Assembly (NCBI GenBank): GCA_002779045.1
Contig: PEXO01000385.1
Coordinates: forward strand, 1 to 10,012
From: Elusimicrobia bacterium CG08_land_8_20_14_0_20_59_10
GTDB taxonomy: Bacteria; Elusimicrobiota; Elusimicrobia; Elusimicrobiales; UBA9959
Direction of reading: 5' to 3'
Length of the DNA stretch: 10,012 bases
A model generated the notes under the pieces. It was not told where the DNA came from and ran no database searches. It was given only the letters and a program-made list of their open reading frames with translations. Position 1 is the first letter of the stretch; every line of letters starts with the position of its first letter. This document shows, in pieces, positions 1 to 6,205 of this stretch. The position numbers were made by a program, and so were the translations under genes.

Positions 1-154
1 GATATTCTTTGAGGCGCACCCGCGCCCGGAAAAAGCCCTTTCCGACGGGCCCAACTCGCTGCGGCTGAACTCCGTGAAACCCCTGGTTTCGGCGCTCAAC
101 CGCATGGATAAACTGGCAAAGGAAATCTCCGGGCAAATAGAGGGAACGCTATGA
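1..154 (+). CDS. kdsA: 3-deoxy-8-phosphooctulonate (Kdo-8-P) synthase, C-terminal end (partial)
   Basis: Only the last 50 codons are in the window; the reading frame starts at base 2 and ends with TGA at 152-154. The peptide contains FFEAHPRPEKALSDGPNSL, which matches the conserved C-terminal part of KdsA (family pattern E-x-HP-x-P-x-x-ALSDGPN). KdsA is the cytoplasmic aldolase that condenses phosphoenolpyruvate with arabinose-5-phosphate to give Kdo-8-phosphate for the LPS inner core. The assignment is supported by context: the arabinose-5-phosphate isomerase gene kdsD lies two genes downstream, followed by lptC, lptA and lptB. The stop overlaps the next ATG in an ATGA, so the two genes are probably translationally coupled. 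The related DAHP synthase family is an alternative, but the HP...ALSDGPN signature and the neighbours favour KdsA. Confidence 0.85.
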   Translation, partial: IFFEAHPRPEKALSDGPNSLRLNSVKPLVSALNRMDKLAKEISGQIEGTL

Positions 155-414
155 AATGCATCAATTGCGGCCAGGACAACCGCCAAAACATCAAACTCTG
201 CAAGAAGTGCGGCGCCAACCTTTCCATGCCTCCCGCCTGGTTCCCTGACTGGAAATGGCATTTAAAAACCCTTTCCTGGATATACCTCTCGCTGATAGCC
301 GGGTTTTTCCTGGTAAGCTACCTGTTGCACAAGCTGCCGCCGCCTTACGATCAGCGCGAGATACCGAAGGAAATGACCCCGTGGCTAAACCCGCATAAGG
401 CGCCGCCTAAATGA
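151..414 (+). CDS. Small zinc-ribbon, single-span membrane protein (function unknown)
   Basis: This 87-residue protein has two parts. Residues 3-20 form a Cys4 zinc-ribbon knuckle (C3-x2-C6 and C17-x2-C20, with a following Gly-Ala-Asn) of the kind that often starts bacterial membrane proteins. Residues about 40-59 form one hydrophobic helix, followed by a Pro-rich, charged tail of about 27 residues. Lys and Trp residues precede the helix, which suggests the zinc ribbon is cytoplasmic and the tail periplasmic. The ATG overlaps the kdsA stop (ATGA at 151-154) and is preceded by GAGGGA at 140-145, a good ribosome-binding site. Its own stop overlaps the kdsD start. It therefore lies inside the Kdo operon, but I do not recognise it as a known Kdo or Lpt component. 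The zinc ribbon is seen in the sequence; any role in envelope assembly is a guess. Confidence 0.8.
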   Translation: MKCINCGQDNRQNIKLCKKCGANLSMPPAWFPDWKWHLKTLSWIYLSLIAGFFLVSYLLHKLPPPYDQREIPKEMTPWLNPHKAPPK

Positions 415-1394
415 CAAAAACCGACTTAGCCTTACTCAGGACAGCAAAGGGAGTGATCGAGGCCGAAAGCCGGGCTGTCCGCGGCCTCGTTAAGACGCTT
501 GACGCCGGCTTTGTAAAGGCCGTGCGCCTCATAGCCGGCCGCCCGGGCAAGACGGTGCTGCTGGGAGTGGGGAAATCCGGGCTTATAGCCAGGAAGATAG
601 CGGCCACGCTGGCCTCCACCGGTACGCGCAGCCTCTACCTGCACCCGGTGGAAACCCTGCACGGCGACCTCGGCATGATAGCGGCCGACGACATAGCCAT
701 AGCTCTATCCTATTCCGGCGAGACCGAGGAGACCGCGAAACTCGTCCCCATCCTGAAAAAGCAGGGGCTCCCGGTCATCGCCGTCACCAATAACACCTCC
801 TCGCGCCTGGCGCGCTGCGCGGATATAGTGCTGCGGCTGCATGTGCGCTCCGAAGCCTGCCCGCACGGGATAGTGCCCACCTCCTCCACCACGGCTATGC
901 TCGCCCTGGGCGACGCGCTGGCGGTCTGCCTGATGAGCCTCAACGGCTTTGACAGGAGCCGCTTCGCGCGCCTGCATCCCGGCGGCAACCTGGGGAAACT
1001 GCTGAATATCAGGGTGCGGGACCTCATGCATAAGGGCCGCAAGAACCCGGTGGTGCGCGAAGGCGACACGCTGGCACGCGCCCTGGAAGTTATGACGCGC
1101 ACAAAGGCCGGGGCGGTTTCCGTGACCGGCGCCGCGGGGGAACTCACCGGCTATTTCACCGACGGGGACATACGCCGCTGCCTGCAGGGCGGACGACTCT
1201 CGGCTCTGTCAGGCCATATTTCCGCCTTGATGACGCGCTCCCCCCTCACGGTCCATCCCGAGACCATGGCAATAGAGGCGGCCCGCCTCATTTCAGAGAA
1301 GCGCGTAGATAATCTGCCGGTCACCGATTCCCGCACCGGCCGCCCCGTGGGGATAATAGACGAGCGCGACCTGCTCAAGGAAGGCCTGATCTGA
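411..1394 (+). CDS. kdsD: D-arabinose-5-phosphate isomerase (KdsD/KpsF/GutQ family)
   Basis: This protein interconverts ribulose-5-phosphate and arabinose-5-phosphate, the first committed step of Kdo synthesis in the cytoplasm. The 327 residues match the family length (E. coli KdsD is 328). An N-terminal SIS domain (about 35-190) carries GVGKSGLIARK (52-62, with the conserved Lys55), HPVETLHGDLGM (78-89), SYSGETEE and EACPHGIVPTSSTTA, followed by the conserved LHPGGNLG. Two CBS domains follow (about 205-327), containing the FTDGDIRR and IIDERDLL motifs. Conserved Glu and His residues known from KdsD are in place, so it looks active. The ATG overlaps the upstream stop (ATGA, 411-414), with AAGG at 397-400 as a weak ribosome-binding site. 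KdsD, KpsF and GutQ cannot be told apart by sequence alone; the kdsA and lpt neighbours favour the LPS role. Confidence 0.95.
   Translation: MTKTDLALLRTAKGVIEAESRAVRGLVKTLDAGFVKAVRLIAGRPGKTVLLGVGKSGLIARKIAATLASTGTRSLYLHPVETLHGDLGMIAADDIAIALSYSGETEETAKLVPILKKQGLPVIAVTNNTSSRLARCADIVLRLHVRSEACPHGIVPTSSTTAMLALGDALAVCLMSLNGFDRSRFARLHPGGNLGKLLNIRVRDLMHKGRKNPVVREGDTLARALEVMTRTKAGAVSVTGAAGELTGYFTDGDIRRCLQGGRLSALSGHISALMTRSPLTVHPETMAIEAARLISEKRVDNLPVTDSRTGRPVGIIDERDLLKEGLI
1377..1394 (+). promoter_or_regulatory. Ribosome-binding site and CTG start of lptC in a CTGA overlap
   Basis: AAGGAAGG at 1377-1384 is an almost ideal Shine-Dalgarno sequence. It lies six bases before CTG at 1391-1393, and this CTG overlaps the kdsD stop as CTGA, the same geometry as the ATGA junctions of the rest of the operon. 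In the lptC frame there is no ATG, GTG or TTG between 1319 and 1493. The first ATG (1493) has no leader peptide behind it. This site therefore decides the start of lptC. Confidence 0.7.
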
Positions 1395-1888
1395 GACCCT
1401 TCGCCGTTCTCTTCGCGGCGGTTTTCTGCGCCTGCTCAGCGCCGAAAACCCCCGATGCCGCTCCCGGCACCAGCCTGATAAACGGCTTCACCATGGCCGA
1501 GGTGAACGCCGGCCCCTCCCGCTGGCGGCTGAACGCGAAGACCGCCCGCATGCTTGAGAAACAGGGCCTTATACTCTTCACCTCTCCGGAGATCAGGTTC
1601 TACGACGGCAAGATCATGTCCTCCGAGATAAAAGCCCGGGACGGGAAACTGCTCATGCGCGAAAAGGAGACCGAACTAACCGGCGATGTCCGGGTGGACT
1701 CCAGGAAGGACGGCATGAAGCTGCTCACCTCCAAGCTGTTCTTCAGCACCGCGCGCGACAAGATCTGGACGGATGAGCCGGTTACGATCTACAGGGAACG
1801 CACGGTAATAACAGGACGCGGGTTCACCGCCAACCCGGACCTCTCCGAGATAGAACTGCTTCACCAGGAAACCCGCCTAGCCAGATGA
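1391..1888 (+). CDS. lptC: LPS export protein LptC, with CTG start and lipoprotein-like leader
   Basis: LptC is the periplasmic bridge that takes LPS from the LptB2FG transporter and passes it to LptA. From residue 37 on, the sequence follows the LptC/YrbK pattern: a W-x-L-x-A start (WRLNAKTA), then alternating beta-strand segments with DGKI, ELTGDV, DGMKLLTSKLFF, the WTDEPV turn and a GRGFTANPDLSEI end. This gives 165 residues against about 190 in E. coli. Using CTG at 1391 adds 34 residues before the first ATG (1493): Arg2, a hydrophobic stretch (residues 3-14), then Cys13-Ala-Cys15-Ser and a Pro/Ala-rich linker. That resembles a short lipoprotein signal with a non-ideal lipobox, instead of the usual single membrane anchor. 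The stop overlaps the lptA start (ATGA, 1885-1888). The function is well supported by family and by neighbours lptA and lptB; the lipidation is inferred. Confidence 0.82.
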   Translation: MRPFAVLFAAVFCACSAPKTPDAAPGTSLINGFTMAEVNAGPSRWRLNAKTARMLEKQGLILFTSPEIRFYDGKIMSSEIKARDGKLLMREKETELTGDVRVDSRKDGMKLLTSKLFFSTARDKIWTDEPVTIYRERTVITGRGFTANPDLSEIELLHQETRLAR

Positions 1889-2649
1889 ACAGCCTCCTCC
1901 TCGCTGCCGCCTTCCTGCTCGCCACGCCCGCCGCGGCGGCCACGGGCGGCAACGACTTCCTGAGGGGCTCCGTAGTGAAGAGTGATAAATGGAAGATGGA
2001 CCGCGTTAAAGATACGGAGGAATTCACGGGCAGCGTCTCGTTCCGCAATCCGCTCTACACGCTGAAAGCCGACCACGCCGTCTACCTCCGCGCACGCAGC
2101 GCCTGGGACCTGGACGGCTCCGTATACGCGCTGCGCTCTTTCGCGGACGCTTCAGGAGTGGAGATGTTCTGCGACCGGGCGCGGTACCTTGAAAACGCCG
2201 AGGAGGCCTTCCTCGAACGCGGCGCGCTGCCGGTCAGGATGAAGTACCGGGGCGCGGACGACAGGACGCTAGACGGCCGCTCCGACCGCGCAAAAGCCGA
2301 GAACCAAAAACGGCTTATGCATTTCAGCGGGGATTTTGCACTGGCCACTGAAAACCTGGATATGTATTCGGACAGGGGCCTTTACGACGACACGCAGAAA
2401 ACCTTCCTGTTATACAACTCCACCGGGGTTCCCGACGGAGATCCTGCACTGCAACCGGGCACTTGTACCCGGCTTCCGGGCACAAGCCTGCCGGCCGCCA
2501 TAGGCAAACGGGAAGGCTACGATTTCGCCATAGCCGCAGAAAGCATGAAGTTCTTCCGGGACAGCCGCGACATTAAGTTCTATAATAAGGTCTCCGGCTG
2601 GGTTAAAGATGTGCCTGCCCGGGACGCCGCGCCGGCAATGCGCCCATGA
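1885..2649 (+). CDS. lptA: LPS export periplasmic bridge protein LptA (OstA-like)
   Basis: The protein of 254 residues begins with a clear signal peptide (hydrophobic residues 3-18, Ala-rich cleavage region ending near residue 19). The mature part has OstA/LptA-type repeated beta-strand signatures: EFTGSVSFRNPLYTLKADHA near 46-65, followed by strands of the form W-D-L-D-G-S-V, FCDRARYLENAEEAFLERG, and a second block DMYSDRGLYDDTQKTFLLYN. It would assemble in the periplasm between LptC and LptD to carry LPS to the outer membrane. It is longer than E. coli LptA (185 residues). Part of the extra length is a Pro/Gly/Thr-rich loop around 180-206, encoded by a hairpin-forming stretch (2455-2486). 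Two cysteines (near 93 and 193) could form a disulfide. The start overlaps the lptC stop and the stop overlaps the lptB start. Similarity is to the fold pattern, so the name rests partly on context. Confidence 0.8.
   Translation: MNSLLLAAAFLLATPAAAATGGNDFLRGSVVKSDKWKMDRVKDTEEFTGSVSFRNPLYTLKADHAVYLRARSAWDLDGSVYALRSFADASGVEMFCDRARYLENAEEAFLERGALPVRMKYRGADDRTLDGRSDRAKAENQKRLMHFSGDFALATENLDMYSDRGLYDDTQKTFLLYNSTGVPDGDPALQPGTCTRLPGTSLPAAIGKREGYDFAIAAESMKFFRDSRDIKFYNKVSGWVKDVPARDAAPAMRP
2455..2486 (+). repeat. Imperfect inverted repeat inside lptA
   Basis: CTTGTACCCGG (2462-2472) and CCGGGCACAAG (2476-2486) pair at 10 of 11 positions around a 3-base loop. A second copy of CCGGGCAC at 2455-2462 makes an alternative pairing possible. 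The stretch encodes a Pro/Gly/Thr-rich loop that looks like an insert between two beta-strands of LptA. It may be a remnant of a small palindromic element or only a stable mRNA hairpin. Confidence 0.5.
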
Positions 2650-3365
2650 AACTAGAATCGAACCTCCTGGAAAAATCCTTCGGCCGCAGGCCGGTGGTCA
2701 ACGGTATTTCCCTCCACGTAAATTCCGGAGAGGTCTGCGGCCTGCTGGGCCCGAACGGCGCCGGGAAGACCACCACCTTCCATATGCTGGTGGGCTTTCT
2801 TGAACCGGATTCCGGCCGGGTATTCATAGACGGGCGGGACGCCACAAAAGAGCCAATGTACCGGCGCGCGCAGGGCGGCCTGGGCTACCTGGCGCAGGAG
2901 CCCACCGTTTTTCGCGGCCTTACGGTGGCGCAGAACCTGGAGGCCATACTGGAGCGCACGGTAAAGGACCGCGGCGCTATAAAAGGCCGCGTGGACGCGC
3001 TGCTGGGCGAATTCGGACTGACGAAGCTGGAAGACCAGAAAGCCTGGTCCCTTTCCGGGGGAGAAAAACGGCGTCTGGAAGTGGCGCGCGTGATGATAAA
3101 CGAGCCCAGGATAATACTCCTCGACGAGCCTTTCGTCGGCATCGATCCGATAACCGTCAGCGAGCTCAAGAAGGTGATACTGCACCTGAAAGAAAAAGGG
3201 ATAGGGGTGCTTATAACCGACCACAATGTACGCGAAACGCTTTCTATAACCGACCGTTCCTACCTTATGTACGACGGCCGGATACTGATAGAAGGCGGCG
3301 CGGACACCCTGCTCAACGATCCGAAGGCCCGCGAGCTCTACCTGGGCTGGGATTTTAAACTATAG
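2646..3365 (+). CDS. lptB: LPS export ABC transporter ATP-binding protein LptB
   Basis: LptB is the cytoplasmic ATPase that powers LPS extraction from the inner membrane with LptF and LptG. At 239 residues it matches the family (E. coli 241). All nucleotide-binding motifs are present: Walker A GPNGAGKTT (35-43), Q-loop Gln84, signature LSGGE (136-140), Walker B IILLDEP (156-162) and switch His193. The FRGLTVAQNL segment after the Q-loop corresponds to the LptB region that contacts the LptF/LptG coupling helices. The ATG overlaps the lptA stop (ATGA, 2646-2649) with no clear ribosome-binding site, so translation probably depends on coupling. lptF and lptG are not in the window. The last 28 coding bases overlap the 3' end of the convergent membrane-protein gene. 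Confidence 0.95.
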   Translation: MKLESNLLEKSFGRRPVVNGISLHVNSGEVCGLLGPNGAGKTTTFHMLVGFLEPDSGRVFIDGRDATKEPMYRRAQGGLGYLAQEPTVFRGLTVAQNLEAILERTVKDRGAIKGRVDALLGEFGLTKLEDQKAWSLSGGEKRRLEVARVMINEPRIILLDEPFVGIDPITVSELKKVILHLKEKGIGVLITDHNVRETLSITDRSYLMYDGRILIEGGADTLLNDPKARELYLGWDFKL

Positions 3366-5173
3366 CTCCCGGCACCCGAACATTTTGCGCCCTGCCGGGC
3401 GCAAGCTCTTTCAAGCTCATCCGCAAGAACGGCCGCCTCCCGGGCGGCTGAGGTCTCCTCGTCTTTTTTGTGCCCGGCAAGGTACTGGTCCAGCTCTCTG
3501 CGCAGCCCCGCCAGCGGGATGGCGCCGGACAGCACGGGCTCGGCGAGATTGTGCAGATCAAGCGGGCGGAGGTATCTGAATTCGCGCCGGGCAAGCCATT
3601 GCCCGGGCACGGCGGAGCGCCTGACCAGGGCCGTCAAGCGCAGGTCCCAGTATACCACGGCCCAGTCCTTCTTGGGCAGGTAGACCAGGTAAGCCGGGCG
3701 GCGTGAGAGCTGTTCTATGCCGTCCGGCCCGGAATAGCGGATCTCGATAAGCGGGGACTCAGACCTGGGCACCAGCATAAGCTCGAACCCGTATTTCTCT
3801 ATCAGTTCCCGCCACTTGGCCGGACTATCCGGCGCCGCGAATTCCCGTATTCTGCCGTGAAAAAGGTATCTCCCGTCCATGAATACCCTGTAGTCCGGCG
3901 CGGCCGCCCAGCCCAGCCACCCGCCCCAGCCCCAGGCATTATATAGGCGCAGGCCGGAAAGTTCAGGCTTGTTCTCCAGCAGAAAATCCGCCAGCCCCGG
4001 CGAGGAGCACCGCATTTCGGAGTACCGGCCGGTGTAATGGCTCCAGATATAGCGCTGATAATACCACAGACCCGGCGGCAACAGGCACAGGCCGGCCGCC
4101 AGGAGATAGCGCCTGCCAGCCGCCGGCAGCGCCTCCTCCCAGGGCAGCGCCGGCATGAACGCCAGGCCCGTAAGCATGAAGAACGGGATATGCCGCACAT
4201 GTCCTGCGGAAACCCAGGCGAAAAAGAGGACGCAGACGAGATGAGCGTATACCACGCGGCGTTTTTTCAGCGCGAAGAACAGCAGGGAAAGCAGGACGGC
4301 GGCCAGCGCCAGCCAGTAAGGCCACTGGTATGGGTCGGCCAGGCTGGACCCGCCCCATTCGCGTATATAGCGCTCAAGGTCGCCCATATACCCGGTGTGG
4401 TCCAGCGCCACGGAGTATATTTTCCAGCCGTACGGGTTGAGCAGGCTTGAAGCCAGGCCAAGAAGGAGACAGCGCAAGTACCTCAGGGCCGCAACCGGGC
4501 GGACAAAAGGCCCCTTCCCGCCGATAAAGGACGTTTCTTCGGAAACGAAACTGCCGGCGGCGTAAAAGCCTATAAGGGCCAGGCCGTAAAGATACCCCGC
4601 GTGTATATTGGCCCAGCCCGTAAAAAAAATAATAAAGAACAGCGGGAATAGTTTCCCGCCGGGGAACCCCTGAAGGCGGCTCCGTTCCAGGAAATAAAGC
4701 GTAAGTGTAAAGAAAAGCAGGGTAAAATTATCCGGGCGCACGTCGCAGTTGGCCGCTATGGCCGCGGCAAGGAACAAAAGCGCGAAAGGCGCCGCCGCGG
4801 CACGGTCATAAAGCAGGAGCAGGCGGCGAAAAACCAGCAGCGTAAGCGTCAGGAGGAGGGCTTTGAACAGGACCAGGGCCTTGAACCCGGCGGCTTTATA
4901 CAGCAGGTAATAAGCTGTCTGCGGCAGCCATTCGAAGTCGGCCCAGGCGGCGCCGTAGAGAGGCCAGGAGAGGAAATCCGCGCGGGGCGGACCCCAGTTC
5001 GCCAGCGTATACCTGCCCGCGGAGAGATGCCAGAAAATGTCGGGGTTCGCGGCCGGCAGAAAAAAAACGGAACAGGCGGCGGCGAAGGCGGCCCACCCCG
5101 CTGCGGCGGGCAAGTTCTTGCGCAAACGCGTATACCGCTCAGGTGAAGGTTTCAAGATGCGTGTGCAGGCCAT
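3338..5173 (-). CDS. Multi-spanning membrane protein, GT-C glycosyltransferase-like (uncharacterised)
   Basis: This 611-residue protein has an N-terminal part with about 9-11 hydrophobic helices (roughly 20-375) and a soluble C-terminal part (about 385-611). Features seen: Asp45 in DIFWHLSAGRY just after the first helix, a first loop with WADFEWLPQ (77-85), RPDN (146-149), NIH (189-191), NPYGW (246-250), HVRHIPFF (325-332), then NAWGWGGW (412-419) and FMDGR (431-435). An acidic residue in the first extracytoplasmic loop, many helices and a periplasmic domain are the plan of GT-C glycosyltransferases (polyprenyl-phosphate sugar donors). A family of unassigned bacterial membrane proteins shares the D-x-WHL, NPYG and F-x-DGR motifs. 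I infer GT-C-like but cannot name donor or acceptor. The ATG overlaps the TPR gene by 35 bases; no better start is visible. The 3' end overlaps lptB. Confidence 0.7.
   Translation of the reverse strand: MACTRILKPSPERYTRLRKNLPAAAGWAAFAAACSVFFLPAANPDIFWHLSAGRYTLANWGPPRADFLSWPLYGAAWADFEWLPQTAYYLLYKAAGFKALVLFKALLLTLTLLVFRRLLLLYDRAAAAPFALLFLAAAIAANCDVRPDNFTLLFFTLTLYFLERSRLQGFPGGKLFPLFFIIFFTGWANIHAGYLYGLALIGFYAAGSFVSEETSFIGGKGPFVRPVAALRYLRCLLLGLASSLLNPYGWKIYSVALDHTGYMGDLERYIREWGGSSLADPYQWPYWLALAAVLLSLLFFALKKRRVVYAHLVCVLFFAWVSAGHVRHIPFFMLTGLAFMPALPWEEALPAAGRRYLLAAGLCLLPPGLWYYQRYIWSHYTGRYSEMRCSSPGLADFLLENKPELSGLRLYNAWGWGGWLGWAAAPDYRVFMDGRYLFHGRIREFAAPDSPAKWRELIEKYGFELMLVPRSESPLIEIRYSGPDGIEQLSRRPAYLVYLPKKDWAVVYWDLRLTALVRRSAVPGQWLARREFRYLRPLDLHNLAEPVLSGAIPLAGLRRELDQYLAGHKKDEETSAAREAAVLADELERACARQGAKCSGAGSYSLKSQPR
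3385..3404 (+). terminator. Possible hairpin terminator after lptB
   Basis: TTGCGCCC (3385-3392) and GGGCGCAA (3397-3404) form a perfect 8-bp GC-rich stem with a TGCC loop, starting 20 bases after the lptB stop. On the + strand it is followed only by GCTCTTTC, a poor T-tract, so it is a weak or Rho-assisted terminator at best. It lies inside the 3' coding part of the convergent gene, so codon content could also explain it. Confidence 0.35.
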
Positions 5174-6182
5174 GGCTTTGTATGAACCTGAGCGCCGCGG
5201 CGTGGGACTTTTCCGCCCGGTCGGCCGCGCCGGTAAGGTAATACAGGTAAGACAGGGAGAGCAGCGTAAGCGCCTCGCCGCGCGGCTCGCCCCGGCCTTT
5301 AAACAGCTTCATTGCGCTGCGGTAATTCTTAAGCGCCCCCGGGAAGTCCCCCCCGCGCCTGCGTATTTCCCCCATTCCCCATTCCACGAACCCCAGGTCC
5401 GCCCAGTCGGAAAGGCCGGAATAAAGCCTGTGCGCCCGCTCATAACCCGCCAGGGCCTCCTCCAGGCGCCCCAGCTGGCGCAGGACATTAGCCGTGCCGC
5501 ATTCCGCGTAAGCTTTGGCAAAGGTGTCGTCCGTGGCGGCAAAGGACTTCCTGGCCCGCGCATAGCAGTCCAGCGCCCGTCCCATGAACCCGGCAACCCT
5601 CAGTATGCCGCCCAGCCCGAACAGGGCATAACCCGCCGAGGCTTGGTCCCCGGCTTTTTTAGCCAGGGCAAAGGAATTTTCAAAAGCCGTGATCCCTTCA
5701 GCATAGCGGCCCTGCAAACGGTAAAGACCTCCCAGGGCCCAGAGCGCGAAGGCCGCGCCGCCACGATCCCCCGCCTTTTTATAGTCCCTGAGTATTTTTA
5801 CCAGGAGCCCCGCGGCTTCGCCAAGGCGGCCCGTAAGACGCAGGGCCAGCGCCCATTCCAGCCGGGCTTCGTCTTTGAACCCGCCGTCTGTTTTTGAAAG
5901 CTCCAGGGCTTTTTTTGCGGAGGAAAGCGCTTTGTGCTTATTGCCAAGTGCCCTGTGGCAGCGCGCCTCTCCGAGGAAGGCCGCCAGGCGGCGGCCGCCG
6001 GGCGCGGAGCGGGCGGCCCCGTATTCCTTTATGGCCGCGGCGAACAGTCCCAGCCCGCGCAGGGCTTCGCCCTTAAGCAGGAAGCGGTCCGCCGCAGGCC
6101 CGGAAGCGGGTCCCGACTCCTTCAGCCGCGCCAGCGCGCGCTTAAATTTTCCGTCGTCCAAAAGTTGTTCTGTTTTTTTCAT
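5139..6182 (-). CDS. TPR-repeat protein, cytoplasmic
   Basis: No signal peptide or membrane helix is present. The 347 residues are almost entirely helical repeats of about 36-40 residues with the tetratricopeptide pattern (for example ALWALGGLYRLQGRYAEGITAFENS, in short A-x2-LG-x-L-Y-x8-A-x3-F). I count about seven or eight units, several with the longer spacing typical of kinesin-light-chain-type TPRs. Such proteins are scaffolds for protein-protein contacts; there is no catalytic motif. Start choice: ATG at 6182 lies 23 bases after the upstream stop, while a TTG at 6218 would add 12 residues and overlap the upstream gene by 13 bases. Neither has a strong ribosome-binding site. The gene overlaps the downstream membrane-protein gene by 35 bases, so the two are probably coupled and may work together; that is inference. 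Confidence 0.75.
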   Translation of the reverse strand: MKKTEQLLDDGKFKRALARLKESGPASGPAADRFLLKGEALRGLGLFAAAIKEYGAARSAPGGRRLAAFLGEARCHRALGNKHKALSSAKKALELSKTDGGFKDEARLEWALALRLTGRLGEAAGLLVKILRDYKKAGDRGGAAFALWALGGLYRLQGRYAEGITAFENSFALAKKAGDQASAGYALFGLGGILRVAGFMGRALDCYARARKSFAATDDTFAKAYAECGTANVLRQLGRLEEALAGYERAHRLYSGLSDWADLGFVEWGMGEIRRRGGDFPGALKNYRSAMKLFKGRGEPRGEALTLLSLSYLYYLTGAADRAEKSHAAALRFIQSHGLHTHLETFT

Positions 6183-6205
6183 ATATTTATCAAATCCGTC
6201 AGGAC

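Noticed and set aside
2652..3224. A 190-residue open frame on the - strand
   Set aside because: It is antisense to lptB, which carries all ABC ATPase motifs.
5037..5897. A 286-residue open frame on the + strand
   Set aside because: It lies opposite the TPR gene and the start of the membrane-protein gene; its sequence is Arg/Pro/Gly-rich without recognisable motifs.
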